DNA of 64,000 bases from Rhizobium sp. BK196 (GCF_014193255.1 NZ_JACHZB010000001.1:962018-1026017), one strand, 5' to 3'; numbered from the stretch's first letter, positions 47,073-55,025 are shown. Notes: generated by a model not told the origin, from the letters alone. Translations and numbers: made by a program.

Positions 47073-47402
47073 TCAGTCTTGCGGAGATCGGGGCGGCGGA
47101 TCGATCGCGCGGATCAGCAGCAGCGCCCGAGGGGCGGACGGTATGTCTTCATGCGGACCCGGCTCGAAACGCGGAGCCGCGAGCACCGCGGGTTCCGGAA
47201 GGATCGGACAGCAGTGCACTGTCGAGCAGCACGCAATCTGCTGCGCGCATGCTGCTTCGGCGGAGCGATGATGTTCCGCGGCGACAACACAGTGCCGACT
47301 TCGAGGGGCGGCCGGGTCGGCGGTCACAACGAGTGGATTCGCCATCACCAGTAGCGCGACTGCGACGATCTGAGCGTAGCGAAGTATTCGACCAAGTTTC
47401 AT
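47073..47402 (-). CDS. exported Cys/His-rich protein of unknown function
   Basis: A 109-aa protein starting with a signal-like segment (YAQIVAVALLVMANPLVVTA). The mature part holds several Cys and His (RSRHCVVAAEHHRSAEAAC, then ACCSTVHCCPI), a pattern suited to metal binding. I recognise no family. The start at 47402 is chosen for the signal peptide; 8 further codons are open upstream. It leads the leftward cluster (DUF305, Csp, cytochrome) and diverges from cytochrome b561. Confidence 0.6.
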   Translation of the reverse strand: MKLGRILRYAQIVAVALLVMANPLVVTADPAAPRSRHCVVAAEHHRSAEAACAQQIACCSTVHCCPILPEPAVLAAPRFEPGPHEDIPSAPRALLLIRAIDPPPRSPQD

Positions 47403-47540
47403 TCGGCTGGTTTTCCCTTCCGTCATAGAACCGAAGGGCAGTAGAAATGTTCCAAGGACCGATGATCTGGGCCGATCCCAGCCGAGGAGAAAGCGTTAAC
47501 CGCCTTCGGCTAGTCTGCGTTTTTCACGTGGGAGGGATGG

Positions 47541-48059
47541 ATGAAAGGCGGCTATTCGCTCGCCCAGATAGGACTTCACTGGCTGATCGCCCTCCTGGTG
47601 CCGCTGCAGTACCTGACGGGCGGCAGCATCGAAAGAACCCACCATGCCGTCCACATGGGCATGGAGCCGTCGTACTGGGACACAGTTCAGCACCACCTCC
47701 ACAACTACGCTGGAATGGCGATCGGCCTGCTTATGGGCGTGCGTCTGGTTCTTCGTATCATGCAGCCGCCCCAGACAAGCGCGCCCGGCACGTGGACGGG
47801 GTGGGCAGCAACAGTGCTTCATCACGCCTTCTATGCTGCGATCATCGCGCAGGCCTGCATGGGATTCGTCGCCAGCTACTTCTGGTTCGGGATTGCGCCG
47901 TATCATGTCGCGGGGTCGAGGATCATCCTGGCGATGGTCGCACTGCACCTCGCCGCGGCTGCCTGGCACACGCTCATCGCCCGTGACGCGACAGTCGATC
48001 GCATGGTCTTCCCCCGCAGGAAGCCGTCAGCCCACGAACTGCAAAGTGGCCAGCGTTAG
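47541..48059 (+). CDS. cytochrome b561 family protein
   Basis: A 172-aa inner-membrane protein with four predicted helices and the heme-ligand histidines of the bacterial b561 family: LAQIGLHWLIALLV at the first helix, QHHLHNYAGM before the second, LHHAFYAAI and ALHLAAAAWH. Such proteins move electrons between ubiquinol and periplasmic partners; beside a cytochrome c and copper oxidases it could supply or remove electrons in Cu(I)/Cu(II) cycling. Its 3' end overlaps the convergent YqaA-like gene. Confidence 0.85.
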   Translation: MKGGYSLAQIGLHWLIALLVPLQYLTGGSIERTHHAVHMGMEPSYWDTVQHHLHNYAGMAIGLLMGVRLVLRIMQPPQTSAPGTWTGWAATVLHHAFYAAIIAQACMGFVASYFWFGIAPYHVAGSRIILAMVALHLAAAAWHTLIARDATVDRMVFPRRKPSAHELQSGQR

Positions 48060-48467
48060 AACGACATAGCGGCCCGTCTTGGCGACGAACACGAGGATGG
48101 TGAACGGAAGCAGCGGCTCCCGGAGCACTCCAGCGACAACCGTGAGAGCGTCTCCAAAGACCGGCATCCAGGAAAGCAGCAGCGTCCACTTCCCGTATTT
48201 CCTGTACCAGCGGGACGAACGTTCCAGCGCCTCCTCCCCGACCGGAAACCATCGCCGATCCCGGAACCTTTCGAGGCCGCGGCCGAGGAACCAGTTGAGG
48301 ATGCTTCCAAGCGTGTTTCCGACGCTGGCCACGGCGAGCAGAACCGGGACGGAGAACTTGCCTGTGAGAAGAAGGCCGACGAGCACGGGCTCCGACTGCA
48401 TCGGCATTATCGTCGCCGCGCCAAGAGCGGCAGTGAAAAGGCCTGCATAGGACGCAAGATCGATCAT
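48027..48467 (-). CDS. YqaA-type DedA-like membrane protein
   Basis: A 146-aa protein with about four helices and the YqaA-family blocks LGAATIMPMQSEPVLVGLLL, VGNTLGSILNWFLGRGLERF, RKYGKWTLLLSWMPVFGDALTVVAGVLR and KTGRYVVLTLATL. It is part of the DedA/SNARE-associated superfamily, linked to lipid or proton handling. The start is the second of two adjacent ATGs. It overlaps the end of the b561 gene and diverges from the main copper operon, with the copper promoter in the spacer. Confidence 0.8.
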   Translation of the reverse strand: MIDLASYAGLFTAALGAATIMPMQSEPVLVGLLLTGKFSVPVLLAVASVGNTLGSILNWFLGRGLERFRDRRWFPVGEEALERSSRWYRKYGKWTLLLSWMPVFGDALTVVAGVLREPLLPFTILVFVAKTGRYVVLTLATLQFVG

Positions 48468-48489
48468 CATCAAAAAAGAACAGCCCGTA

Positions 48490-48520
48490 TTGACCTTGCC
48501 AGTGTTGGAAGCCCTAGCTT
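48490..48520 (+). promoter_or_regulatory. CueR/HmrR-type copper promoter
   Basis: TTGACC (48490-48495) and TAGCTT (48515-48520) are separated by exactly 19 bases, and the spacer begins TTGCCA and holds TGGAAG. This lines up base for base with the E. coli copA promoter plan (TTGACCTTCC..., 19-base spacer, GGAAG). MerR-family copper activators require this over-long spacer. It drives the operon starting at 48627, about 106 bases downstream. Confidence 0.78.
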
Positions 48521-48626
48521 TGCACAACGTGATGTTCGCGCCACATAAAGGACTCGAACGTCGACGAGACATAGCTCCTAATTGAAATCGCGCGGCTTCG
48601 CATGTAGCTCGTTGGGAATGGACAGA

Positions 48627-49025
48627 ATGTACCGAATCACAGTGAGCAGGCTGCTCGTGATGATGCGGCTGGTGATCATCGTATCACTGGCCGGGTACTC
48701 GCTGTCGAACGCCAACGCCGCGATGCACGGATCCTCGTTCCCCGATCTGAAAGCCGTCGTCTCGGACGTGACACCGTCCCATGAAGACCACGACATGGCT
48801 GAGGCGGCCGATTACGGCCACTCGCATGGGGATGTATCTGATGACGGCGATGATGCTTCGAAGCTCGTCAAGCAGGAATGCTGCAAGGACTTCTGCGGCG
48901 GATTGGGGATAATTTGTGAAGGCCCCGACGTCGGCGGACCCGTCGTGACCTCGATCCGGCAGTTCGCCGACGACCGTACGACCCTCGGCGAACTGCCGGA
49001 TCTCCACCGTCCCCCGAATATCTGA
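48627..49025 (+). CDS. exported His/Asp-rich protein with CC..C motif, first gene of the copper operon
   Basis: A 132-aa protein with a signal peptide (LLVMMRLVIIVSLAGYSLSNANA) and a mature part with HEDHDMAEAADYGHSHGD and an ECCKDFCGG motif, both suited to copper binding. The end (RTTLGELPDLHRPPN) is proline-rich. I recognise no named family; it recalls CopL-like leader proteins of copper operons only in composition. ATG 48627 is preferred; an ATG three codons earlier is possible. It follows the CueR-type promoter. Confidence 0.6.
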   Translation: MYRITVSRLLVMMRLVIIVSLAGYSLSNANAAMHGSSFPDLKAVVSDVTPSHEDHDMAEAADYGHSHGDVSDDGDDASKLVKQECCKDFCGGLGIICEGPDVGGPVVTSIRQFADDRTTLGELPDLHRPPNI

Positions 49026-49118
49026 TTAGAGACGCACCCGCTTGACCGGGTCCAGTCGGTCGCCTGCCTTCATCCTGGCGGGCGCCTCCGTAGGCTATCT
49101 CTTTCTCGGAAATTCACA

Positions 49119-49346
49119 ATGAAACCCTCGCTTTTCGTGGTGGGGCTGCCGCTTCTTGTCGGCGGCTGCGCATCCACGCTTCCTCCCGACGTGGTGGCGT
49201 CCTCCGCCGCGATCGAACAGCCTTCCGCGCGCCCGGTCGGATTCCGGTCGCCGATCTCGGGCTACGTCGCCAGGCAGCCCGTCGATCCCAAGCCGTGGCG
49301 TAGACAGAACGATCTGCAGTCTCCCGCGAAAGGAGACGCCTCATGA
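49119..49346 (+). CDS. small lipoprotein
   Basis: A 75-aa protein with a signal peptide and the lipobox VGGC (Cys17), so it should be acylated and held in the outer or inner membrane. The rest is short and proline-rich (SPISGYVARQPVDPKPWRRQ). Its stop overlaps the TolC-like start (ATGA), indicating coupled expression. Function unknown; it may assist the TolC-like lipoprotein. Confidence 0.7.
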   Translation: MKPSLFVVGLPLLVGGCASTLPPDVVASSAAIEQPSARPVGFRSPISGYVARQPVDPKPWRRQNDLQSPAKGDAS

Positions 49347-50809
49347 TCGGCCTTAAGAAACTGACAACGGTGCTGGCATTCCCGCTGGTACTGAGCGGCT
49401 GCGTCACAGGCACCGAGTACTCCGGCAAGGAGGCAGGCTTCACCACCGTTTCCAACAAGACCGCCATTGCTACGGCGAAGCAGACCGTCTGGATCCAGAA
49501 CCAGAGCCAGGCCAGGTCGGCGTCGGCGCAGGTCAAAAGCCTGCTCGCTCAAAAGAAGTCCCTCGACGTGGAGACGGCGGTCCAGATCGCCCTCCTGAAC
49601 AACAAGGGACTCCAGGCCGCCTACGCCGATCTCGGCGATAGCGCGGCGGATGCCTGGCAGTCGACGATGTTCATTAACCCGACCGTCTCCATCGGCACGA
49701 CGGGCATGGGCACCCCGGAACTGGAGGCGTTCAAGACCATCGAGGGGATGATCACGACCAACATCCTGGCGCTCGCGACCAAAAACAGGGACATCGCGAT
49801 CGCCGACACCCGCTTCCGCCAGGCGCAGTTGGCCGCGGCCGTGAGAACGCTCCAGGTCGCCGCCGACACGCGGCGTGCCTGGATCGGCGCGGTGGCGGCC
49901 TGGGAGAACGTCGGACAGCTCCAGCGCGCCCAGGCGACGGCGGACGCAGCCTCGGAACTCGCTGAAAAGCTGGGCGAGACAGGCGCGATGACCAAGGGTG
50001 CCCAGGCCCGCGAGCATGTGTTCGTCGCCGAACTCGCCGGAGAGACGGCGAAGGCCCGACTGGCTGCGCGGCTCGCCAAGGAGGAGCTGACCCGGCTCAT
50101 GGGCCTTTGGGGCTCAGACCTTGATTACCAGGTTCCAAATAGCCTGCCACCGCTGCCCAAGTCCGTCGTCAAACGGGACACCATCGAGGCCGAGGCTCTG
50201 AGGAACCGGATCGACCTTCAGGTCGCGAAACTCGAACTCGAAGCCACCGCCAAGTCCTACGGGCTCACCGAAGCGACCCGCTACGCCACCGACCTCGAAA
50301 TCCTGACCGGTTTCGAAACGGAACGGGAAATCGAGGACGACGAGAAGAAGACCAGGACGACCGCCCAGGTGGAACTGGAGTTCGCGATCCCGATCTTCGA
50401 CACCGGCAAGGCGCGGATGCGCAAGGCCGAGGTGGCATACATGCGGGCGGCGAACCTGCTGGCGGAGAAGGCCGTCAACGTCCGGTCGCAAGCCCGGTCC
50501 GCCTACGAGGCCTACCGCTCGAACTACGACATCGCGCGGCACTACCGCAATGACGTCGTGCCACTTCGCACCAAGGTCGAGGAGGAATCCCTGCTGACCT
50601 ACAATGGCATGATCTCGAACACCTTCGAGCTGCTGACCGACACGCGCGACAAGATCAATTCCATCCTGCTCTCCGTCAACGCCAAGCGCGATTTCTGGCT
50701 CGCCGAAGCCAATCTCGCCCCTGCGATTTACGGCGGCGGCGCGACTAACGCGTCGGCAGAGACCGAGGTCGCCGCTGCTTCCGAAAGCAGTGGTGGCAGC
50801 GGCCATTGA
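49343..50809 (+). CDS. TolC-family outer-membrane lipoprotein
   Basis: A 488-aa outer membrane factor. The lipobox LSGC (Cys20) predicts lipidation, and two TolC/OEP repeats are visible (SLDVETAVQIALLNNKGLQAAYADLGDSAAD and the second DIEAEALRNRIDLQVAKLELEATAK-type block), followed by EFAIPIFDTGKARMRKAEVAYMRAA. It forms a periplasm-spanning channel. No RND, membrane-fusion or ABC partner is in the operon; its neighbours are a multicopper oxidase and copper chaperones. It runs to within 14 bases of the oxidase gene. Confidence 0.88.
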   Translation: MIGLKKLTTVLAFPLVLSGCVTGTEYSGKEAGFTTVSNKTAIATAKQTVWIQNQSQARSASAQVKSLLAQKKSLDVETAVQIALLNNKGLQAAYADLGDSAADAWQSTMFINPTVSIGTTGMGTPELEAFKTIEGMITTNILALATKNRDIAIADTRFRQAQLAAAVRTLQVAADTRRAWIGAVAAWENVGQLQRAQATADAASELAEKLGETGAMTKGAQAREHVFVAELAGETAKARLAARLAKEELTRLMGLWGSDLDYQVPNSLPPLPKSVVKRDTIEAEALRNRIDLQVAKLELEATAKSYGLTEATRYATDLEILTGFETEREIEDDEKKTRTTAQVELEFAIPIFDTGKARMRKAEVAYMRAANLLAEKAVNVRSQARSAYEAYRSNYDIARHYRNDVVPLRTKVEEESLLTYNGMISNTFELLTDTRDKINSILLSVNAKRDFWLAEANLAPAIYGGGATNASAETEVAAASESSGGSGH

Positions 50810-50823
50810 GAAAGGAACCCACC

Positions 50824-52170
50824 ATGTTCAACAGACGACAATTATTCGGTGCGAGCGCCGCCCTGCTGGCGGCGGGTGCCTGGACAAAAACATCGGCGAT
50901 GGGCCTCCCCGACGCTCCGACAATGGAATCGGCGGAAATGCAGCCGCCGCTCCATCCGACCTCGGGTCCGGACTACCAGCCGGTCGTCACCCTTAACGGC
51001 TGGACCCTGCCCCACCGGATGAACAACGGCGTGAAGGAATTCCACCTCGTCGCCGAGCCGGTCGAACGCGAGATGGCCGACGGCATGACCGCATACCTCT
51101 GGGGCTATAACGGCCAGTCGCCCGGTCCGACGATCGAGGCGGTCGAAGGGGACCGCGTGCGCATCTTTGTGACCAACAAGCTACCGGAGCACACGACGAT
51201 CCACTGGCACGGCATGATCCTGCCGTCGGGCATGGATGGCGTCGGCGGATTGACGCAGCCGCACATTCCGGTCGGCAAGACCTATGTCTACGAGTTCGAT
51301 CTCGTGAAGTCGGGCACCTTCATGTACCACCCGCATTCTGACGAGATGGTGCAGATGGCGATGGGCATGATGGGCTTCTTCGTCGTCCATCCGAAAGATC
51401 CGAAGTTCATGCGCGTCGACCGCGACTTCGTCTTCCTGCTCAATGCCTACGATATCGATCCCGGCTCTTACGTGCCGCGGATCATGGAGATGACCGACTT
51501 CAACATGTGGTGCTGGAACAGCCGGGTGTTTCCGGACATCAGCCCTCTCGTGGTGTCGAAGAACGACAGGGTGCGGGTGCGGGTGGGCAACCTGACGATG
51601 ACGAACCATCCGATCCACATGCACGGCTATGACTTCGAGGTGACATGCACGGATGGCGGCTGGGTCCGGCCCGAGGCCCGCTGGCCGGAGGTCAGCATCG
51701 ACATCCCCGTCGGCGCTATGCGCGCCTACGAGTTCGACGCCAAGTACCTCGGCGACTGGGCGATCCACTGCCACAAGTCGCACCACACGATGAACGCGAT
51801 GGGGCACGACATTCCGACCTTCATTGGAGCTGACAAGTCGAAGCTCGCCGAGAAGATCAGAAAGCTTCAACCGGAATACATGCCCATGGGCACCAAGGGC
51901 ATGGCCGACATGGGCGAAATGGAAATGCCCATACCCGAGAACACCGTTCCTATGATGACCGGCTGGGGGCCGCACGGCCCAATCGAGATGGGCGGCATGT
52001 TCTCGGTCGTGAAGGTCCGCGAGGGCATCTCGGCGGACGATTACTCCGATCCGGGTTGGTACGAGAACCCGCCCGGGACGCAGGCCTGGGAGTGGACCGG
52101 CGAACTGCCGGACGCGACCAAGGCCAGAGACGCGAAGACGCAGATCACGCCGAAGCCGACGAACGGCTGA
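50824..52170 (+). CDS. Tat-exported multicopper oxidase, apparently two-domain
   Basis: A 448-aa copper oxidase. A Tat-type signal (NRRQLFGASAALLAAG) is followed by a first cupredoxin domain (about 50-190) with HWHG (127-130) and HPH (169-171) and a second (about 200-330) with HPIHMHG (262-268) and HCHKSHHTMNAM (315-326). Type 1 copper ligands H262, C316, H321 and M326 are in the second domain only, and domain one has no Cys. This suggests a two-domain oxidase rather than the three-domain CueO form. A Met-rich tail (M353-M377) follows. AAAGGA precedes the ATG. It should oxidise periplasmic Cu(I). Confidence 0.88.
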   Translation: MFNRRQLFGASAALLAAGAWTKTSAMGLPDAPTMESAEMQPPLHPTSGPDYQPVVTLNGWTLPHRMNNGVKEFHLVAEPVEREMADGMTAYLWGYNGQSPGPTIEAVEGDRVRIFVTNKLPEHTTIHWHGMILPSGMDGVGGLTQPHIPVGKTYVYEFDLVKSGTFMYHPHSDEMVQMAMGMMGFFVVHPKDPKFMRVDRDFVFLLNAYDIDPGSYVPRIMEMTDFNMWCWNSRVFPDISPLVVSKNDRVRVRVGNLTMTNHPIHMHGYDFEVTCTDGGWVRPEARWPEVSIDIPVGAMRAYEFDAKYLGDWAIHCHKSHHTMNAMGHDIPTFIGADKSKLAEKIRKLQPEYMPMGTKGMADMGEMEMPIPENTVPMMTGWGPHGPIEMGGMFSVVKVREGISADDYSDPGWYENPPGTQAWEWTGELPDATKARDAKTQITPKPTNG

Positions 52171-52203
52171 GGCTCGATATCTAACACTCAAAAGGATCTA
52201 TGC

Positions 52204-52683
52204 ATGCAGAATTATCTATTGGCACTGGCTCTCGCAGCGCTCGCAACTCCCGCCCTTGCCTCCGGCAACCATGCCGGCGGTCACGACGAAAAGATGGCTG
52301 TCGGGGAACCCGGCGATAAGACCAAGGTGACACAGACGGTGCGCGTCACCATGAAGGAAACCGACGACGGCAAGATGTTGTTCACGCCGGCGGTCTTCAA
52401 CGTCCGCAAGGGGCAGACCATCAAGATCGCGATCAAGAATGCCGGAACTGTCGACCACGAATTCGTGCTCGATCAGGAAGATAAAATCCTGGAGCACAAG
52501 AAGGTCATGGAGAAGTTTCCCGAAATGGAACATGCCGACGCCAACTCCATCCGCCTTCCGGCAGGCCAGTCCGGCGAGATCGTCTGGAAGTTCACGACCG
52601 ACGGCGCATTCAAATTCGCTTGCCTGATCCCCGGCCACTACGAAGCCGGCATGCACGGCGACGTTACCGTCGCTGGGAAATAA
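52204..52683 (+). CDS. periplasmic cupredoxin
   Basis: A 159-aa exported blue-copper-like protein with a signal peptide (about 1-19) and a His/Asp-rich start (GNHAGGHDEKM). The copper ligands are visible as His85 (TVDHEFVLD), then Cys140, His145 and Met150 in CLIPGHYEAGMHG. It matches the plastocyanin/azurin-like copper-binding proteins found beside CusF and copper oxidases, and may shuttle electrons or copper to the oxidase. Confidence 0.88.
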   Translation: MQNYLLALALAALATPALASGNHAGGHDEKMAVGEPGDKTKVTQTVRVTMKETDDGKMLFTPAVFNVRKGQTIKIAIKNAGTVDHEFVLDQEDKILEHKKVMEKFPEMEHADANSIRLPAGQSGEIVWKFTTDGAFKFACLIPGHYEAGMHGDVTVAGK

Positions 52684-52705
52684 CCGAAACCAAGGAGACA
52701 AAGAG

Positions 52706-52990
52706 ATGAAGATCGCTATGAGACTCGGCCTTGCCGTTCTGCTTTCGGCCAGCGCGGCCTTCGGCGCGTTCGCCCAGGAATTCACCAAGGGTGCAGTCAC
52801 CAAGGTCGACGCCAAGTCGAAGAAGGTTACCATCAAGCATGAAGACCTGAAGAACCTCGACATGCCCGCGATGACGATGGTCTTCCGCGTCGAGGACCCG
52901 GCTCTGCTCGAGAAGCTGAAGGAAGGATCGAACGTCGAGTTCGTCGCCGAACGCGTGGACGGCAAACTCACCGTCACCCAGGTGAAATAA
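52706..52990 (+). CDS. CusF-like periplasmic copper chaperone
   Basis: A 94-aa protein with a signal peptide and the CusF OB-fold sequence KVTIKHEDLKNLDMPAMTM. The ligands align as His45, Met56 and Met58; the capping tryptophan of E. coli CusF (W44) is replaced by Met53. CusF normally hands Cu(I)/Ag(I) to CusB; no CusCBA is encoded here, so it probably serves the oxidase, cupredoxin or TolC module. A hairpin follows the stop. Confidence 0.88.
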   Translation: MKIAMRLGLAVLLSASAAFGAFAQEFTKGAVTKVDAKSKKVTIKHEDLKNLDMPAMTMVFRVEDPALLEKLKEGSNVEFVAERVDGKLTVTQVK

Positions 52991-53001
52991 TCCTGATGGG
53001 T

Positions 53002-53023
53002 GGCCGGGCTCCAGGGTCCGGCC
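53002..53023 (+). terminator. hairpin after the copper operon
   Basis: An 8-bp stem (53002-53009 with 53016-53023, one G-U pair) and a 6-base loop lie 11 bases after the cusF-like stop. No clear T-run follows, so some read-through into the cyclase gene is likely. Confidence 0.5.
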
Positions 53024-53063
53024 TACCTGCTCCTGACCAATCCGACACCTCAAAATCGGTTCC

Positions 53064-54452
53064 ATGGATCATAAGACACCCTTTGGAGAGGGAGATGCTG
53101 CCCGCGAGATTCGTTCTACTTCGCTACGGTTTGTCGTCCTTCTGATCCTCTTCGCCAATCTGGTCTTCGGCGACAGCCAGTCCAGCTTCGCAACCCACGT
53201 GAGCGTAGCCCTCGTCTATCTAGGCATCAGCGTCGCGTCGATCGTGACCGCCACACGTTTCCCAGCACGAGAAAATCTGAAGGCAGGCTTTGTCGCGCTC
53301 GATGCGGTGCTGGTGGTCGTCGTTCTCTATGAACACATCCTCGCCAGCCCGATCACCGACAACCACACTCTCACGACATCCAGCCTGGTCGTCGCATTTA
53401 TTCTCCTCAATCACATCGCACTCAAGCTCGACCACCGTCTGATCGTGCTGTTCTCGAGCATCGTGGTGGCGTGCTGGCTCACGATGCTGGCGATCATGGC
53501 CTACCGACACCATGCAAATGCGGCCGGTTCGCTGCTGGGTAATTTCTTCAGCCAGGACCTGGTTCTGACCAGCAGCTTCGGATTCACGGCGCTGGCAGTT
53601 TATCTTGTCTCGCTGGACCACGACCGCACGCGCAGGCATGCGCTGAAGATCGAGGAGCGGCGCATGAACCTGTCGAGGTTCTTCTCACCAACCGTCGTTT
53701 CAGATCTTCAGGATGCAAGCGCAGTTCTCGATCTTGAACGTCGAGACGCGGCGATCATGTTCGTCGACATCAGGGACTTCACCAGCTATTCCGAAATCGC
53801 CGATCCCCGCGAGTTTGCGCGTGTCCTGGCGGAGTATCGTCGGATCGTCGCGGGCACCGTATTTGCCTATCGCGGCACGGTCGACAAGTTCATCGGCGAT
53901 GGCGTGATGGCGGTATTCGGGCAACCGAAGCCGCAGCCCGACGATGCCTCCCGGGCCTTGGCATGCGCAGTGGAACTGACCGCAGCACTCGACGGCTGGC
54001 GCCTTTCCAATTCCAAACGCGGCAGTCCGGCGTTGGCGACAGGTGTAGGCCTTCACTACGGCACGGTCATCGGGGGCGTCCTCGAAAGCGGCTTCCACGA
54101 CGAGTTCACCGTCATCGGCGACGCAGTGAACGTCGCTCAACGGCTTGAGGCGCTGGCGAAGTTCCTGGCAGTCCCTCTGGTTGTCTCGGTCGATCTGTTG
54201 CGCGGGATTCCCGGCGAATTGAACGCCCGCCGCTGGCACCGACAGCAGGCAGTCAAGCTCACGGGACGCCGCGAGCCGATCGACATTGCCTATATTCGAG
54301 CGAACTCCACTTCGACGGCGCAAACGCAGGATGTCTATGAAACCGGCAACATACAGAGCGACTTCCAGGTTCTCTTACCAACTATGCCCTGCCTCCGCCC
54401 ATCGGAGAGGGAACCCTTGCCGTCGACGACACCCGGGCGGGCTGACACTTGA
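53064..54452 (+). CDS. class III adenylate/guanylate cyclase with six-helix membrane domain
   Basis: A 462-aa protein. Residues 20-190 hold about six hydrophobic helices, a linker helix follows (DRTRRHALKIEERRMNLSRF), and residues 225-390 are a CHD cyclase domain. All catalytic residues are present: metal Asp235 (FVDIRDFT) and Asp279 (GDG), adenine-selecting Lys275 and Thr349, transition-state Asn356 and Arg360. A cAMP-producing enzyme is expected. The N-terminal domain is not a known sensor I can name. It is 73 bases downstream of the cusF-like gene on the same strand, linking copper stress to cAMP signalling as a possibility. Confidence 0.88.
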   Translation: MDHKTPFGEGDAAREIRSTSLRFVVLLILFANLVFGDSQSSFATHVSVALVYLGISVASIVTATRFPARENLKAGFVALDAVLVVVVLYEHILASPITDNHTLTTSSLVVAFILLNHIALKLDHRLIVLFSSIVVACWLTMLAIMAYRHHANAAGSLLGNFFSQDLVLTSSFGFTALAVYLVSLDHDRTRRHALKIEERRMNLSRFFSPTVVSDLQDASAVLDLERRDAAIMFVDIRDFTSYSEIADPREFARVLAEYRRIVAGTVFAYRGTVDKFIGDGVMAVFGQPKPQPDDASRALACAVELTAALDGWRLSNSKRGSPALATGVGLHYGTVIGGVLESGFHDEFTVIGDAVNVAQRLEALAKFLAVPLVVSVDLLRGIPGELNARRWHRQQAVKLTGRREPIDIAYIRANSTSTAQTQDVYETGNIQSDFQVLLPTMPCLRPSEREPLPSTTPGRADT

Positions 54453-54489
54453 CCCGCCTTTGATCAATTGAACTATTTCGCACCGCCAC

Positions 54490-54858
54490 TCAGGAAACCG
54501 GAGCGTTGCATAGCGCTGCCCAGAGATCGTGCTTCCAGTCACCGCCGGACGGGATGGAAACATCTACCGGATAGTCAACGGCGCTGATCCTCACCATCGC
54601 GGGGGCAGCGCAGCGGACGCTTACTTGATGGCGTCCCCCATCGCGATAGAGAACGGCTCCCCCATGGTCGGCTTCGGAAAGCGTGATAATGGCGTCGAAA
54701 TCGAAGGCGGAATAGCGGGAAGGTCTTCCCTCAGCGATACTGAGGCTCACGGATCCGCCATCGCCGAACGAGGCGGTGTGAAACACAGCGTGGCCGGAGG
54801 CGGAAGATATTGACGCCGGCACGACGCACAGGATCAGAGTGAAAAGAATTCGGCGCAT
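54490..54858 (-). CDS. exported protein of unknown function
   Basis: A 122-aa protein with a signal peptide (LFTLILCVVPASISSASG) and a beta-rich mature part (HAVFHTASFGDGGSVSLSI, RDGGRHQVSVRCAAPAMVRI, CNAPVS end) with two Cys that could form a disulfide. I recognise no family. It is convergent with the cyclase gene and lies downstream, on the same strand, of a decayed ABC fragment and the DUF882 gene. Confidence 0.6.
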   Translation of the reverse strand: MRRILFTLILCVVPASISSASGHAVFHTASFGDGGSVSLSIAEGRPSRYSAFDFDAIITLSEADHGGAVLYRDGGRHQVSVRCAAPAMVRISAVDYPVDVSIPSGGDWKHDLWAALCNAPVS

Positions 54859-54951
54859 TTCCGCCTCCCCCGGTCAATGCAGCGCAATGATCCTAGTACA
54901 TCCGCGCGCGCACCGCGATCACCGCAATGCCGGGATCACCTGGGTACATGG

Positions 54952-55025
54952 GATGAAGAATCCTCGAACAGGCTCCTGCTGGTTGTGCTGGATACAGCGA
55001 GGACGAACGCCTTCAACAGTTCGCT
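54952..55025 (-). pseudogene. remnant similar to the 3' end of the BacA-like ABC transporter gene
   Basis: This 74-base stretch aligns with 56587-56665 inside the BacA-like ABC gene. The best block (GAGGACGAACGCCTTCAACA with GAGGACGGACGTCTTCGACA, then AGTTCGCT) differs at only three of 28 bases. On the minus strand it still encodes ELLKAFVLAVSST where the intact gene has ELSKTSVLSISSN. No further coding sequence surrounds it, so it looks like a decayed duplicate. Confidence 0.6.

Noticed and set aside
47039..47090. CGATCTCCG ... CGGAGATCG inverted repeat between DUF305 and the Cys-rich gene
   Set aside because: Arms are 34 bases apart, one overlaps the end of a coding region, and no T-run or promoter is associated; it may be chance.
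46573..47271. Plus-strand 232-codon frame opposite the DUF305 gene
   Set aside because: Its His/Leu-rich sequence is the complement of Met/Asp/Lys codons of the real gene.
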